Shown: one piece after another, positions 36,501 through 46,833 of the stretch
Numbering within the stretch: position 1 is the stretch's first letter
Layout of the letters: every line of letters starts with the position of its first letter
Program-made: the position numbers and the translations under genes
Notes under the pieces: generated by a model
Seen by the model: only the letters and a program-made list of their open reading frames with translations
Databases searched by the model: none
What the model was told of the DNA's origin: nothing
NCBI GenBank assembly: GCA_023014335.1
Contig: JAECYW010000002.1
Span: forward strand, 1,674,001-1,738,000
DNA length: 64,000 bases
Direction: 5' to 3'
Source: Galerina marginata
Lineage: Eukaryota; Basidiomycota; Agaricomycetes; Agaricales; Galerinaceae

Positions 36501-37884
36501 CGCCAAATCTGCGATCACTTTGAACTCGTAGAAGGGAAGGAACCAGGCCAAGAAAACGGCGTTGTATTGTCATATGAAGACATCATTACGGCCATTGCCA
36601 AGGAGGGTTTCAATGCCTCACGAGCTACTGCTATCTTTACCATCCTGCGTGAATCTGCCACCACACAATGCGTGGAATGTGGCTGCGAGCTTTGTGCTTC
36701 TTCAGAGCTCAGCCAAACAGATGGTGTCGAAAACGACACCGCTCCAACCCCTTCCAAACGTGGACGTCGGGTTAAGGGTACCGGCTCACGAGGGTCAACA
36801 CGAGCCAATAGTCCCAGTACACCTCGACCAGTGCTGACACGATGCCAGCATCTCTTTTGTATTGAATGCTATCGTAATTCGATTTGTCCGGGATGGCCAA
36901 ATGTTTCACCTGACATCCGACGCTCCTGCTCAGTTTGCCAGGCTGCTCTTTGCCCCACCGATGCGTACGAAGTCAGGGCAGATCAGCCCCCGGATGCATC
37001 TCAGAAGAAGAAAGCGCCAAAACGCGAGAAGCGGCAGAAAGGCGCGTCACTCGAGAACTTTCACCCTTCAACGAAGATCAAAGCGCTACTAAGCGACCTC
37101 GTTAAATTTTCAAAGATGAATTCCCATTCTTCCAATTACAATCCCGACATCGAGCTCATAGATGAAATGGGAGTGGCGGGGCCAATAGATGAGGGAATAG
37201 TGAAGACAGTTGTATTGTTCGTTTTTGCCTTTTCTGCTTGTTCTCCGATGCTCACACAATATGTAGCTCACAATGGACAACGATGCTTGACAAGTAAGCT
37301 AATTTGATTTCTGTTCTCTCAATATAAACTCAATTTCTTTTTTCCAGGATTGAAGACGCTTTAGAGGCTGCTGGAATCCGGTATGACCGACTGGATGGAA
37401 CTATGAAGCGAGATGACCGAACTCGAGCCATGGAGGCTCTGAAACACGACCCTGGCTGTGAAGTCCTTCTCGTCAGTTTGAAGGCCGGTGGTGTCGGCCT
37501 GAACCTGACTGCTGCTCAACGTGTATACCTTATGGATCCCTATTGGTGCGTTGCGGTTCAGCTATTGTTTGCCTCCTTCCCTAAGCGTCTTCAAGGAACC
37601 CTGCTGTCGAAAATCAAGCCGTCGATCGCATTGTAAGTGCTTTGGTTCTCCTAGTTATTTTATGGATTATTTAATTACCAAATCCTTGCAATAGCATCGT
37701 CTCGGTCAGACGAGGCCAGTTACAACAGTCAAGTTTATTATTGAGAACTCGATCGAAGCCAGACTCCTGGAAGTCCAGAAAAAGAAAACGGAACTGGCAA
37801 ACATGACCCTTGGTCAGCACTTCAGCAAAGCGGATCTCATGCAACGCCGTTTGGAAGAACTCACACAACTTCTTGGATCCTGAA
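33509..37884 (+). CDS. SNF2 translocase with internal RING finger (Rad5/HLTF/Uls1 class)
   Basis: The N-terminus is Ser/Pro-rich with two SUMO-interacting-type motifs (HIDLTLDDD near 33558-33585 and QIIDLTG near 33988-34005). A HIRAN-like stretch follows (PVCIGQLTVNALVLYP to KGNIPVVGNYLRQ). The ATPase reads LADDMGLGKTISCVSL, IICPLSTVSNWEDQF, DEAH (split by an intron at ~35981) and LCLTGTPVQNKLDD. A RING sits between the lobes (CVECGCELC... CQHLFCIECYRN... CSVCQAALC). The C-lobe is VVFSQWTTMLD, RLDGTMKRDDRTRAM, SLKAGGVGLNLT and RIHRLGQTRPV. This layout is that of fork-remodelling Rad5/HLTF or SUMO-targeted Uls1 proteins. Two doubled bases occur near the N-terminus (33643/33644 and 33767/33768). 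Confidence 0.88.
34831..34850 (+). repeat. CT dinucleotide microsatellite in an intron
   Basis: Ten CT units lie in the intron just upstream of the acceptor that opens the ATPase domain of the Rad5-like gene. The tract doubles as the polypyrimidine tract of the 3' splice site, so length changes could affect splicing. It is a likely polymorphic marker. Confidence 0.8.
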
Positions 37885-38194
37885 CTACTTTACTTCTCCA
37901 CTTTAGATTTTTATACTTTTACAGCCGTTATATCCGCGAAGGACTCTCTTTACAGCTTGTACTTTGATCTCCGAATAATTTACCATGCAGTTGGTTTCGA
38001 TGTACCTATCTATTAGCTGGGATCCAGACCCAGGGTACATGTAGAATTACAGTATAATCTTTCTTTTTTTTATTAAAAAAAGGGGCAGCATTTGACATGC
38101 ATTAAAAAGCGAAATGGGCAGCATTTTTTTGTGTGCCAAATAAATAAACTTCGACACATTGTGGTTAATTGCACAGCCATCCAAAACAACAAAA
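37885..38194. other. convergent intergenic region, Rad5-like / Prm10-like
   Basis: These 310 bp between two stop codons are A/T-rich. They contain a poly-T/poly-A run around 38062-38080 and two near-copies of GGGCAGCATTT about 50 bp apart (around 38082 and 38114). This fits paired 3' ends of converging transcripts. No gene is seen. Confidence 0.4.
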
Positions 38195-40367
38195 TTACTC
38201 ACCTATGACTTGACTGACGAACAAACCAATGGTGACACCAGCTGCGACCGTAATCATACGAAGTGCGAGAGAAAAACCACTTGAATACTGTTCCGCAGAG
38301 CTATGGTACGTCTGGGTAACGCCGCCACCTTGCGAAATACCGGACTGCAAATATCGATCGCACGTCCACTGGATATGGCGAGGGACTAGAACTCACAGGT
38401 ACGAGAAATAGAACACCGGTCACCATCGAGGTAAAGGCAGTTCCACGGACAACGCGAGAGTAGACATTTCCAAGAGAACCAATCACAAAGGCACCAGCCG
38501 CGGAGACGATGTCAGTCCTGCCAGGTAGAACCAAGCTTACAGCGTGATTCGCAGCATAAGCACAGCAAGAAAAGAAAACCATGATGGGCAGCTGAAGGCT
38601 CCTCCAGTACTGTAAGTTGGAAAGCGAGGAACAGATGGAATATACAGGAACCATGATGAATAAAGTCCACCAAGGTAGTGGTTGTCTCCAAACTGGCCAG
38701 TTTGGGTCACGAATGCAACCTAAAGATCGGTTATATATTCAGTGATCAAATTCAATTTCGTCTCGGATTTACCTTTGACAGTATGATCGGGTACGCTGCC
38801 GGAAACGTGTCCGAGACCAAGGACACCGCTTATTGGTACCAAAGGATGTGAGCCATTTTGCATTATAAATTGACCATGAGTATAAGCAAGGTTTTCCGGG
38901 ATCGAGCTGCGATAGTAGATGCGACGCGCTCGTCGATCAAGTACCAAATAGAAATCGGAGCCAATAGTTAAACCAAATCCCTGCAATGTAATAGAATTTT
39001 CGGCGAAAGTGAAAATATTCACCAGGGGACTGGCTCACAAGGAACAGAGTGTATATGATCGCGTATACGATTCGCACTGACCCGCAGAAGATGTTCTTGG
39101 ACATGAGCTCCAGGGCACTGATTACTTTACAAAGGAACGAAGATTAATGAGCCCATCGATGGGAATAAAAGGCAAGGACAAACAAACGGTGAACCCCGGA
39201 AGAATCACGACCACCCCAGCAGATGATATTGCGCCGTAACAGAAAACGTCGCCAGGGATATTGCTCAAACCTCTGGCAATGAAAGCCACTATGATGGAGA
39301 CAGAGATCCTAAGATATCCAATCATATTTCAGTCCAGAAACCGGGTGTATGCGCGTTTTAAGAGTTGAGTACGACAGAGACTCACTCGTAAACGTTTGCA
39401 TACATCGAACTTTTGTTTGCGGCGTTCAAACCTAGGTACTGAAGGACACATGCACAAGCACCGCTGATCCACATATCGACGAGAGAGCCTCCAAAAGACA
39501 AGGCGCAGATAATGGAAGCACAGATAAAAGCGAAAAAACATCGCCACTTCAGAGAGTAGATCGGCGGTGACCTCAAAATTTGCCTCAGAGCATCGGTTCC
39601 CGCTTCCGCACCGATATTATCATGTAGAACATCACGATAAACCTCGTGGACTTTGTGCAGAGAAGTTAATGCTATACGGCCCCGAGCACGAATGAAATAA
39701 GTCCGAGTGGAACTGGTCGACTGGTCATTGCGGATGGAGACTATGATTATGTTCGGAAGGTGGACGAATTCTATGCCGACTTGAGTCAGCGAAACCATGC
39801 TTTCATGTAAAAAGATGACTTGCCGGCCTTGGCGTCTAAAATATCGGATGCTGCAAGAAGCTGCGACTCTACACGGTGGGAAGGGGCTCCAAAGGTCAAC
39901 AAAGCTTTGCCGAGCTTCAATATAAACTTCCTCCTGGTTGCCATTTCTATGCTGGGGTTACTTGTTGAGCATTTATTAATTACCAGATGCCAACCTTCAA
40001 CATTTTTGGTGATGACTGGAGGTTTCCGTGGTTTCTGGATCACAGATAAGATCGAGAAATTACTCAGGTTCCTCAAAGGATTTTTATCCAATCGTCCGCC
40101 ACAAGGCTGGCAAGGGTTCAGAGTGGGCCGGGAAGTGAGGCGGGCCTGCGAATCCATGTCATCGACGTCTAGAGTATAAAGTAAATGAGGCGAGTCAATA
40201 CATTCAAACAGGCATTTCCTACCAAGATCGCTTTCAGATACATTCTCTGCGTTATCCTGAAGACGGGTGCTCATCTCGTGTTCCACGGTGGAGGTGCAAC
40301 AGTGACTGACCGTGATTGGCGGATTCAGTGGCATCGAACCGAACATTATGTAAGTGCTACAGTACAT
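38195..40367 (-). CDS. PRM10: Prm10/ThrE-family multi-pass membrane transporter
   Basis: A hydrophilic N-terminal part is followed by the conserved ThrE_1/DUF1212 core: KFILKLGKALLTFGAPSHRV, EFVHLPNIIIVSI and the helper segment KVHEVYRDVLHDNIGAEAGTD. Many hydrophobic helices follow, including FFAFICASIICALSFGGSLVD, SVSIIVAFIARGL, VVVILPGFTVCLSL, ALELMSKNI and SAAGAFVIGSLGNVYSRVV. This matches fungal pheromone-regulated Prm10-like proteins related to bacterial threonine/serine exporters; the substrate is unknown. A GC-AG intron (39771-39823, donor GCAAGT) joins ILDAKA to EFVHLP. The frame closes with a TAA right after GLFVSQVIG at a good GT donor, so a last exon may be missing or not recognised. 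The start Met (40367) is the first in frame; an internal Met (MSTRLQDN) is possible. Confidence 0.8.
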
Positions 40368-40992
40368 AAGCGTTTAAGCACCAAGTTGACCAAGAGCTAG
40401 GTTTGGAACATTTCAAAAAAATTAGGTGCGAAGAAGGGCCCGGGTCTAAAACAGTAGTCTTCATCAATTCGCGGGCCCTTTGGTGGGTGGGTCCATTCGG
40501 TTTTAAAACATGTGGAAATCCGATCGGATTGTGATATCCGAGTCACGTGCACACAGGCATGACCTATTCGCGCGACGCGTCCTTGATCAATTTTTTGGTA
40601 TCTTAATGACCACCGCCACCCCAACTTCAATATTCTTGCGGCTTTTTAACGAAAACCACACCGTAGTTTGTAAAATTTTTAAAGAGAAACCTCTCAGATA
40701 GTCAGCTCGACTCACGTCTGCTGTAGTTTGAATGTTTTTCGGTGTGTTGTGGTGGTACATGGCAGTTAGAAAGAAGTTTAGTAAAATTTCAAAGGCAAAA
40801 GCACACCATAGGATTGCTAGATTGCCTGTGGTTAAGCTAGGCATCTGGGAGATGGTAAAATGCTACTCTACGAGTACAGGTGAGGGACAGATCCCGGACA
40901 GTGTCTGTCAAATAGGGCTCAGATAAGATAAGATTGAAGGAATTGAGGCCCCGTGACCTCACAAATGGTTGAACAATTCCGGATACCTGGTG
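40368..40992. other. non-coding region upstream of the Prm10-like gene, left flank of the foldback element
   Basis: No gene is seen. An E-box CACGTG lies at 40544-40549. The segment at 40478-40515, containing TGGGTGGGTCCATTCGG, is matched in reverse complement at about 46345-46390 on the far side of the foldback element. The inverted symmetry may therefore extend beyond the long arms. The remainder is A/T-rich and featureless to me. Confidence 0.4.
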
Positions 40993-42335
40993 GACTCCCC
41001 GCCGTTCAAGGAAGGTTGGCAAATGAGCCAAAACAAAGGTCGGCCGGTCAGTTTTCTGAGGTCGCCACGCAAAATTTGCACGTGAACCCTCACCTGGAGT
41101 TGACCTTGGCGGAAGGTGTAACTGATTACAGACCCCAAGTTCATTGAAGAGTTTCCCTCGGCCCTGTAATTCATTACGTTAAAAATGTATATTAGCAGTG
41201 TAATACATTACTGAGTAATTGATTACATGGTCTTAAAGTATGTAACAGTGGCCTTTCAGGCCATATACCTTGGGTAATTAATTACTCAGTAACCCATTAT
41301 GCTTCTCAGCTGAGCCACACCTATAATCAATTACTCAGTAACCCATTATGCTTCTCACCTTGGCCACACCCATGATTGATTACTCAGTAATTTATCATGG
41401 GTCATACCCGAGCCATGCCGGCACCTCTCACCTAGACCACACCCATAATTAATTACTCAGTAACCCATTATGCTTTTTACCTGAGCCATATCTGTAACTA
41501 ATTACTCAGTAACCCATTATGCTTTGCACCCAAGCCATACCCATAATACATTACTCAGTAACAGATTATGCTTTTCACCTGAGCCATTCCTGCACCTCTC
41601 ACCTAGGCCACACCCATAATTAATTACTCAGTAACTCATTATGCTTCCCACCTGAGCCATACCTGTAATTAATTACTCAGTAACTCATTATGCTTCCCAC
41701 CAGAGCCATACCTGTAATTAATTACTCAGTAACCCATTATGCTTCCCACCAGAGCCATACCTGTAATTAATTACTCAGTAACCCATTATGCTTCTCACCC
41801 AAGCCATACCCATAATACATTACTCAGTAACCCATTATGCTTCTCACCTGAGCCATACCTGTAATTAATTACTCAGTAACACATTATGCTTCCTGCCAGA
41901 GCCATACCTGTAATCAATTACTCAGTAACCCATTATGCTTCCTGCCAGAGCCATACCTGTAATCAATTACTCAGTAACCCATTATGCAGCTGAATTTATG
42001 CTTCTCATCTGAGCCATGCCTGTAATTAATTACTCAGTAACTCATTATGCTTTTCACCTAAGCCATGCCTGTAATTAATTACTCAGTAACCCATTATGCT
42101 TCCCACCAGAGCCATGCCTGTAATTAATTACTCAGTAACCCATTATGCTTCTCACCCAAGCCATACCCATAATACATTACTCAGTAACCCATTATGCTTC
42201 TCACCCAAGCCATACCCATAATACATTACTCAGTAACCCATTATGTTTCTCACCAGAGCCATACCTGTAATTAATTACCCATTAACCTATTATGCTTCTC
42301 ATTTAAGCTACATCCATAATTATTTGCTCAGTAAC
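40993..42335 (+). repeat. left inverted arm with about 20 tandem ~52-bp units
   Basis: After ~280 bp of single-copy terminal sequence the arm holds about 20 imperfect units. Each is built around AATTACTCAGTAACCCATTA, then TGCTTCTCACC and a variable GAGCCATACC segment. Units are 45-65 bp and differ by point changes and small insertions; some share the same variant (for example CATAATACATTACTCAG), which suggests local duplication. The A/T palindrome TAATTAATTA recurs in every unit. Confidence 0.9.
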
Positions 42336-42365
42336 CCATACAATATGGTTCCAGGGTGCATGAGA

Positions 42366-42720
42366 CAACAAGCTGCACCATAAACGGTGGGTAGGGCCAA
42401 CAATGAGCACAACAAGAGTGGCAAAGACGAGCTGCAACCACAGCACCACCAGCTACAGGTAGGGCCAACAATGAATCAACATGCCATCGCCGCGGGTGCC
42501 AAGCGGGTGTGGCAACGACGAGAGCTGCACCATTAGCCGCGGGTAGGGCCAACGACGAGAGCTGCACCATCAGCTGCGGGTAGGGCCAACGATGAGCAAA
42601 AATACGCCCGCTGTCAGCCGCGTGTAGGACGACAACGAGCTGCACCATCAGCCGTGGCTAGGGCCAACGGTGAGTAAGAAATTAGAATACAACGAATCGT
42701 CGGCTGCGGGTAGGGTTAAT
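42366..42720 (+). repeat. GC-rich imperfect minisatellite inside the element
   Basis: Units of about 36-40 bp containing GAGCTGCACCATCAGC, then CGGGTAGGGCCAACGATGAG, recur about seven times with drift. The copies around 42530-42600 are the cleanest. No protein-coding signal is seen across them. Confidence 0.7.
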
Positions 42721-43203
42721 GATAAACGCCAGGGTAAAGCAAATGGTGCAGCACAAAGGACCGCAGGTAGGGGCCAGGCTAAACACCAAGGTGAGGCTGA
42801 AAGAACTGTGCCGGGTACAGCCCACATGAGTGATACACAAGGGCGAATGGATATATGAGTGCATACCTGGCCCTGGTAATTATAACCTGCACTCTCCCCC
42901 ATTACGAAGAAGACAATAACAAGACAATATAGGTACTCACGAAGGCATAGATTAGGGGTTGGAGGTGAGGAAAGCAGTTGAGGGAGGCAGCGGCTCGTCG
43001 TGCAGTTGATATAGGTGCAGGTGGGTTATATGAGACCTATTAATACTGAATTGGCCGTTGACATCAGTGCACCGGCCATTGGAAGATTGAGTGCGCTGCT
43101 CACCTTGGCAGTCGGCATCTTTGCGACGGCGTGAATGTAGCGAGCATGGCGTTTGAGCAGAGAGCAAAGGCGCTTCGTATGCTCGACGGCGGTCAGACTG
43201 CCG

Positions 43204-43303
43204 AAAGATGTTGGTGACATGTTGGTGACGAGTTGGTGACGAGTTGGTGATGACCGTCACCAACTCGTCACCAACTCGTCACCAACATGTCACCAACATC
43301 TTT
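43204..43303. repeat. perfect 47-bp inverted repeat with 6-bp loop
   Basis: Positions 43204-43250 and 43257-43303 are exact reverse complements. They are separated only by TGACCG. Each arm is itself a short direct repeat of GTTGGTGAC-type units. The structure could extrude as a long hairpin or cruciform. Confidence 0.92.
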
Positions 43304-43715
43304 CCAGCCGCCGCGATCACAAACCCGTCAACCTCGCCGCTCCGACTTCCAAGTCTCGAAAACTTCAACAATGTTGGGCCTACACCAGGGCATGGTTCAA
43401 GTTGATCAGGATACAAGGAGTGACTTGGGAAGGTCGATGAGGTATCAGAATAGCAAGTCAAGGAAATCCTGGGTACGTACCACTTGCCTCTCCTCCAAGC
43501 TGACATGTTCTACTGGCACAGGTTACCCGGCTCCCCAACAATGACAGTACGCAAAGACGAGAAAGATGCTGCAGGAGCCGGCACATCGAGATTTGACATG
43601 TCCTTCCTCAGCTCGCCTGACCTCGCCTGACCGAAACACGAGTGAAGGCAATACCATGGCGCGAACCAGCAATACAAACGGTGCCCACAGCAGTAACAAC
43701 GACACTGCTACATGT

Positions 43716-43835
43716 ACAACGCCACGGGAGCATTGCAAGTCACTTGAAACCTGCGACTGCGACTCACCGCCAACATGTACGATGCCGCGGCAGCATTGCA
43801 AGCCACTTGGAACCTGCGACTGCGACCCGGACAAC
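43716..43835 (+). repeat. tandem duplication of ~60 bp inside the element
   Basis: Two neighbouring copies share GAGCATTGCAAGTCACTTG / CAGCATTGCAAGCCACTTGG and the stretch AACCTGCGACTGCGAC. Looser copies of the CTGCGACTCGACCGCC part occur again near 43990-44020. It is non-coding as far as I can see. Confidence 0.6.
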
Positions 43836-44735
43836 TTGGAACGACATTAACGTCGCCGCGGGAGCGCCTCGGACAGCTTGGAATGACTTGATTGCTTGCT
43901 TGAATGACACCGCAGGAGCGACTCGGACGACCGCGACTAGACTCGGCTGCCTGCATGAACAATTTGACTGCCGACACAGTGATCAACGCCGACTGCATCT
44001 GCGACTCGACCGCCAACATGAACGACTGCACGGGAGCGACTCGGACGACTTGGGACGCCCGCAACTATGATCGCTGACATGAACGATGCCGCGAGGAGCA
44101 CCACAGTTGAAACCACCGCGCTCAGCTCGCCTGATCAAACAATGCTGCAGGAGCATCGTGCCTACAATGGCAATTTATCATTACATTGCGAAGTTTGTCT
44201 ATCCTTCAACATTTTGTTATATGGAGATTGGAATAAATTGAATTTTCTCAATTATATTGGTCTGGTTTCCTCTAAGTCATTCAGATACCATTTCAAAGGT
44301 GCCGCTACCCGGCTAACTGGTCATCAACCATCACCAACACGAATCACTCTGTACCCTGTAGGAAGCTGTCTGCATTGTCCAAAGGATCAGGGGCTAAAAG
44401 ACAGCAGCGATATTGACAAAAGTAAGTATCTGGATGTGGTATATCAAGAATAAACTAGCTAATTCTTTGTAGGAATTGTGAAAGGCTCAAGAAGCAGCAT
44501 CATCTGCATACATGAAATCCGTGTGATCATCAACCAAAGCCATCCAACGCTAAGGCGGATGTAGGGATCATCACAGGTATGATGACCTGTGTGGGTTAGG
44601 GTGCGTGTTTTGTCAGGGAATGGGTATGGGTAGGCGATTTCGTACCTACAGAAACTCGTACCCATGACACGGGTCGGCGGGTCATGTGCTGAGGTTGAAC
44701 TGGGCGCTTAATTGGCGCCAATGTGAGTTCCACAC

Positions 44736-44789
44736 GAAGATTTTCTTACCGGAGGCATTTTAAAAAGTGCCTCTGGTAAGAAAATCTTC
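44736..44789. repeat. 54-bp near-perfect hairpin nested in the element
   Basis: GAAGATTTTCTTACCGGAGG... is mirrored by ...CCTCTGGTAAGAAAATCTTC with two mismatches and almost no loop. It may be a minimal foldback MITE inserted into the larger element. Confidence 0.75.
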
Positions 44790-45094
44790 AGTGGAAAGGT
44801 GGCCTGGAGCTAGATAGATGGGAAAATGGTGGAACTTTAACTTAAAACTGATAAATGAACATATTTCGGACGACATTCTTTTGACTTACAAAATTTTAGA
44901 TGCACATAATTAAGAAAAATACTATCTAGTGTGTACAGTATGAGAATTACCAATGACCCATCAAGTCTACCTGCCATACCCACCTGAACCCTTACCTGTA
45001 GTACCTGCCAAAAACCTGTAGCCTTGACAGTGGGTATGGGTTTGCTGGGGTAGGTAGCCCTGGAATACCCCAGGGTTACCCATGCCAATGGCTA

Positions 45095-46318
45095 GAAAAT
45101 GTTACTGAGTAATAAATTATGGGCAAGGCTCTGGTTTAAAGCACATAATAAATTACAGAGTCATTAGTTCTGGGTGTGGCCTAGGTGGGAAGCATAATAG
45201 GTCACTAAATAATTTATTATGGGTATAGCTCTGGTAGGAAGAATAATAGGTTACTGAGTAATTAATTATGGGCATGGCTCAGGTGAAAAGCATAATGGAT
45301 TACTGGGTAATTAATTACAGGTATGGCTCTGGTGGGAAGCATAATGGGTTACTGAGTAATTAATTACAAGTATGGCTCTGGTGGGAAGCATAATAGGTTA
45401 CTGAGTAATTAATTACAGGTATGGTTCTGGTGAGAAGCATAATGGGTTACTGAGTAATGTATTATGGGTATGGCTTGGGTGAGAAGCATAATGGGTTACT
45501 GAGTAATTAATTACAGGCATGGTCCAGGTGAGAAGCATAATGGGTTACTGAGTAATTAATTACAGGCATTGCTCAGATGAGAAGCATAAATTCAGCTGCA
45601 TAATGGGTTACTGAGTAATTGATTACAGGTATGGCTCTGGCAGGAAGCATAATGTGTTACTGAGTAATTAATTACAGGTATGGCTCAGGTGAGAAGCATA
45701 ATGGGTTACTGAGTAATTAATTACAGGCATGGCTCAGGTGAGAAGCATAATGGGTTACTGAGTAATTAATTACAGGTATGGCTCTGGTGGGAAGCATAAT
45801 GAGTTACTGAGTAATTAATTACAGGTATGGCTCAGGTGGGAAGCATAATGAGTTACTGAGTAATTAATTATGGGTGTGGCCTAGGTGAGAGGTGCAGGCA
45901 TGGCTCGGGTATGACCCATAATAAATTACTGAGTAATCAATTATGGGTGTGGCCAAGGTGAGAAGCATAATGGGTTACTGAGTAATTGATTATAGGTGTG
46001 GCTCAGCTGAGAAGCATAATGGGTTACTGAGTAATTAATTACCCAAGGTATATGGCCTGAAAGGCCACTGTTACATACTTTAAGACCATGTAATCAATTA
46101 CTCAGTAATGTATTACACTGCTAATATACATTTTTAACATAATGAATTACAGAGGGAAACTCTTCAATGAACTTGGGGTCTGTAATCAGTTACACCTTCC
46201 GCCAAGGTCAACTCCAGGTGAGGGTTCACGTGCAAATTTTGCGTGGCGACCTCAGAAAACTGACCGGCCGACCTTTGTTTTGGCTCATTTGCCAACCTTC
46301 CTTGAACGGCGGGGAGTC
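45095..46318 (-). repeat. right inverted arm with about 18 tandem ~52-bp units
   Basis: This is the reverse-complement counterpart of the left arm. Units read GGGTTACTGAGTAATTAATT, then ACAGGTATGGCTC and AGAAGCATAAT. The outermost ~280 bp (about 46040-46318) match the left terminus closely. The order of variant units partly mirrors the left arm (for example the CAGCTGCATAATGGG variant in both), so the arms descend from one duplication-inversion or are kept alike by gene conversion. Confidence 0.9.
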
Positions 46319-46833
46319 TGCGTGCTGTCCCAACAATTCACATGGTTTTCCCCGAGAAAGCCGAATGGACCCACCCAGCAACGGGCAATCAAATTGGAGC
46401 AGACCATATAATAACAGATCGATTGTCATCTGTTTATATGGTCTGTATAGGAGACTACTAAAACAGTTTAATAGTCTCAAAATATTATATCACAGATTTA
46501 AAAGCGATCAAAGCCTTCGACCATCGGTGTAGGTCGCTAACAGAGTTTGAGTGCCGCAACCCAGAGACCGTGGTCCATAGAACCAAAATGTTGAATATCA
46601 ATACAAACACAAGGTGTTTACATGTAAAAGTAAGGTAAGTTACATTTGTCTACTGCTTTTTCTGTTTCTGAGTATTGACAAAGGGGGTATGATTCCGCGT
46701 ATGCATAGCAATCGCTTCACAGTACAGAAGGGCTGGTACAAAAACAAGAAGAAAAAATCGAAAACCACAAGCACGGCTGGAGTTTGAATAAAGAAACAAT
46801 CAGAAGCGAAGCGCAGTATATTTTCTGGTGATG
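46319..46833. other. non-coding region between foldback element and Zn2Cys6 gene
   Basis: No gene is seen. A hairpin at about 46404-46446 pairs AGACCATATAA with TTATATGGTCT. The rest is A/T-rich and includes the 3' flank of the Zn2Cys6 gene. The segment 46345-46390 mirrors 40478-40515 (see the left flank entry). Confidence 0.4.

Larger units (their letters stand above)
40993..46318. mobile_element. ~5.3-kb foldback-type element with ~1.2-kb inverted arms
   Basis: Both ends carry the same sequence in opposite orientation, starting GACTCCCCGCCGTTCAAGGA at 40993 and its reverse complement ending at 46318. The first ~280 bp of each arm are nearly identical, apart from a few substitutions and a ~5-bp indel near 41155. 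The inner part of each arm is a tandem array (listed separately). The core (about 42340-45090) has GC-rich minisatellites, hairpins and no intact transposase. Long inverted repeats with subterminal tandem arrays are typical of foldback elements and of some non-autonomous cut-and-paste transposons. Only a TG dinucleotide is shared at the outer borders, so no convincing target-site duplication is visible. Confidence 0.75.

Noticed and set aside
42328..44453. Open frames within the foldback element as transposase genes
   Set aside because: They are short, follow the minisatellite periodicity, and show no DDE, hAT, KDZ or helicase motifs. No start or splice context supports them.
41270..46050. 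CRISPR-like array (regular repeats of about 50 bp)
   Set aside because: The units are head-to-tail with no unique spacers of constant length, occur in two mirrored arms, and the genome is fungal. They are satellite units of the foldback element.
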